Position numbers and translations under genes: made by a program. The notes under the pieces are model-generated. The model made no database searches and was not told the DNA's origin. It saw only the letters and a list, made by a program, of their open reading frames with translations. Shown one piece after another: positions 3,966 through 5,120 of a stretch of 5,120 nt of DNA. The stretch spans positions 1 to 5,120 of the forward strand of contig QMZF01000107.1 of the NCBI GenBank assembly GCA_003663055.1, given 5' to 3'. Position 1 is the first letter of the stretch; each line of letters opens with the position of its first letter. Source of the DNA: Archaeoglobales archaeon (GTDB lineage Archaea; Halobacteriota; Archaeoglobi; Archaeoglobales; Archaeoglobaceae).

Positions 3966-5120
3966 ATGAATGCTAGAGCTGATGAAATATTAAGATCCCT
4001 CCCTCTCATCCTTATAATTACGGATTCCAAGTTGAGAATTACGGGTTGTAGTAAGGAAGCTGAGAGGCTATTCCAGAAAAGAGAAGAAAAGCTTAGGGGA
4101 CAGAACATAACGAGTATACTGCTCTTTGATGGTGAGGCTACAAAACAACAAGTTTTCATTGCTGAGGGGATGAGGGGGGATGGTCAGAAGGTTGTCCTCG
4201 AATGTAGGTGTGCTCCTATAGCAGACGGTTTCGTTTTCGCTTGTAGAGATGTAACCAAGGAAATTGCTGAGATAGGAGAACTACAGAGCTATAAGCAGTT
4301 CTTTTTTCGCTCAGGAGACATACTCTTTAGGTTTGGAAGAGTGGACATTAACCCATCGTTCTGTAATATCCTAGGTTATACGATGGGCGATCTAATAAAC
4401 GCTGCTTTTCAACAGCTTATTTACCCCGAAGACCTCCAAAAGGCAATTGATGAAATTTCAAAGGTTTTAAAGGGAGAATCTACAAAGTTCGAGCTCAGAT
4501 TGCTTTCCAAAGATGGCTGCATTCTTTGGTTTGAGGTTGTAGCATGGCCATGGATGGAGGATTCTGTTCCAGCAGGAGTCGAGGGCATACTAAGGGATAT
4601 AACCGAACGAAAGTCGAGAGAACTAGAGCTTGAGAGGAGAGCGAAAAAACTCGAAGTACTCAACCGAGTGCTTAGGCACGATCTTAGTAATTATCTAACT
4701 GCGCTTAGGAATTACACTGAGCTGGTAAGAGAGGAAGCAAAAACGGAGTACTTCGAAAGAATAGACGACATAATCTCAAGGGCTATAGAACTTATAAATG
4801 AGATTAGGAGTGCTGAAGAAGTTGAGAAGGCGGAACAACTCAAACCCGTAAACTTGTCGGAAGTGCTTGTAAAAGAGATTGATGGTATAAGAGGCCCTAA
4901 CGTAAGCATAACGGCTGTCGTTCCAGAGAACATCATAGTTCTTGCGAATGAAATGCTTCACGTCGTATTTAGCAACATTTTGAGAAATGCCATAATACAC
5001 AACGACAAAGAAGAAAAGAAGATATGGGTTACTGTAAGCAAGGAAGATGGATGGGTTGAGGTAAGAATAGCAGACAACGGCCCTGGAATTCCGGATGAAT
5101 TTAAGGAGGAGATATTTAAA
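3966..5120 (+). CDS. PAS-PAS sensor histidine kinase (3' end cut by window)
   Basis: The frame is open from ATG 3966 to the window end, 385 codons. Residues about 5-100 form a PAS-like domain ending DVTKE. Residues 108-215 form a second PAS/PAC domain with ILGYTMGDL, YPEDL and ILRDITERKSRELE. The H-box is NRVLRHDLSNYL with phospho-acceptor H238. The N-box is FSNILRNAIIHND with N337 and N341, a form common in archaeal kinases. The G1 box IADNGPGIPDEF begins at D370. The G2 box and C-terminus lie beyond the window. No transmembrane segment is visible, so it should be a cytoplasmic sensor. The signal is unknown, and no cofactor-binding residues could be assigned. It begins 6 bases after the response regulator, with GAGAG as a weak ribosome binding site, and presumably phosphorylates D55 of that protein. 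Confidence 0.85.
   Translation, partial: MNARADEILRSLPLILIITDSKLRITGCSKEAERLFQKREEKLRGQNITSILLFDGEATKQQVFIAEGMRGDGQKVVLECRCAPIADGFVFACRDVTKEIAEIGELQSYKQFFFRSGDILFRFGRVDINPSFCNILGYTMGDLINAAFQQLIYPEDLQKAIDEISKVLKGESTKFELRLLSKDGCILWFEVVAWPWMEDSVPAGVEGILRDITERKSRELELERRAKKLEVLNRVLRHDLSNYLTALRNYTELVREEAKTEYFERIDDIISRAIELINEIRSAEEVEKAEQLKPVNLSEVLVKEIDGIRGPNVSITAVVPENIIVLANEMLHVVFSNILRNAIIHNDKEEKKIWVTVSKEDGWVEVRIADNGPGIPDEFKEEIFK

Noticed and set aside
3647..4159. Minus-strand 170-codon open frame
   Set aside because: It runs antisense across the response regulator and the kinase start, both of which carry clear family motifs. The composition is typical of a shadow frame.
4421..5000. Three minus-strand open frames of 74-80 codons
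   Set aside because: All lie antisense to the histidine kinase and show no family features.

Overview
The window looks like chromosomal DNA from a thermophilic euryarchaeon, most likely Archaeoglobales (Archaeoglobus, Ferroglobus or Geoglobus). The grounds are archaeal TATA/BRE-like promoters, GGTGA and GGAGG ribosome binding sites, AGG/AGA/ATA-rich codon use, a DUF5320-type gene pair, a KaiC/RAD55-like 'HTR-like' protein ending in DTSRDIA, and an archaeal H/ACA guide RNA. No species assignment was possible without a search.

Left part (1-1570, accessory in character). The first 76 bases are the C-terminal end of an unidentified gene, followed by a strong hairpin. Next comes a CRISPR-associated Csx3 (Crn3-type) protein at 233-547 that appears to lack two of the four key histidine/aspartate positions of the family. 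After a 65-base gap follows a coiled-coil PD-(D/E)XK nuclease-like protein (DUF3782-type, 613-1299) with its active-site residues intact. The tail of this part (1300-1570) holds a short coding remnant and a degraded tRNA-like T-arm sequence. No CRISPR array or other cas gene is visible.

Middle part (1570-3250). Two tiny, translationally coupled genes on the minus strand (1994 to 1573) encode glycine-, arginine- and tryptophan-rich proteins that together resemble one DUF5320 protein. Their promoter region carries a 16-bp palindrome and lies divergent to the HTR-like/RAD55-like gene (2199-2927). Downstream and antisense is a start-less, 98-codon open stretch (2879-3175) that reads like a gene remnant. 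It abuts a minus-strand H/ACA box guide RNA (about 3182-3241) with a K-loop, ACA box, TATA box and T-run terminator. Its guide arms match the conserved archaeal 16S rRNA sequence around GGUGG-U-G-CAUGGC.

Right part (3250-5120). A promoter region with three CATCAAC heptamers precedes a two-component operon: a single-domain response regulator (3564-3959) and, 6 bases later, a PAS-PAS-histidine kinase (3966 to beyond the window end). The kinase presumably phosphorylates the regulator. The regulator has no DNA-binding domain, so the output is probably through protein contacts.
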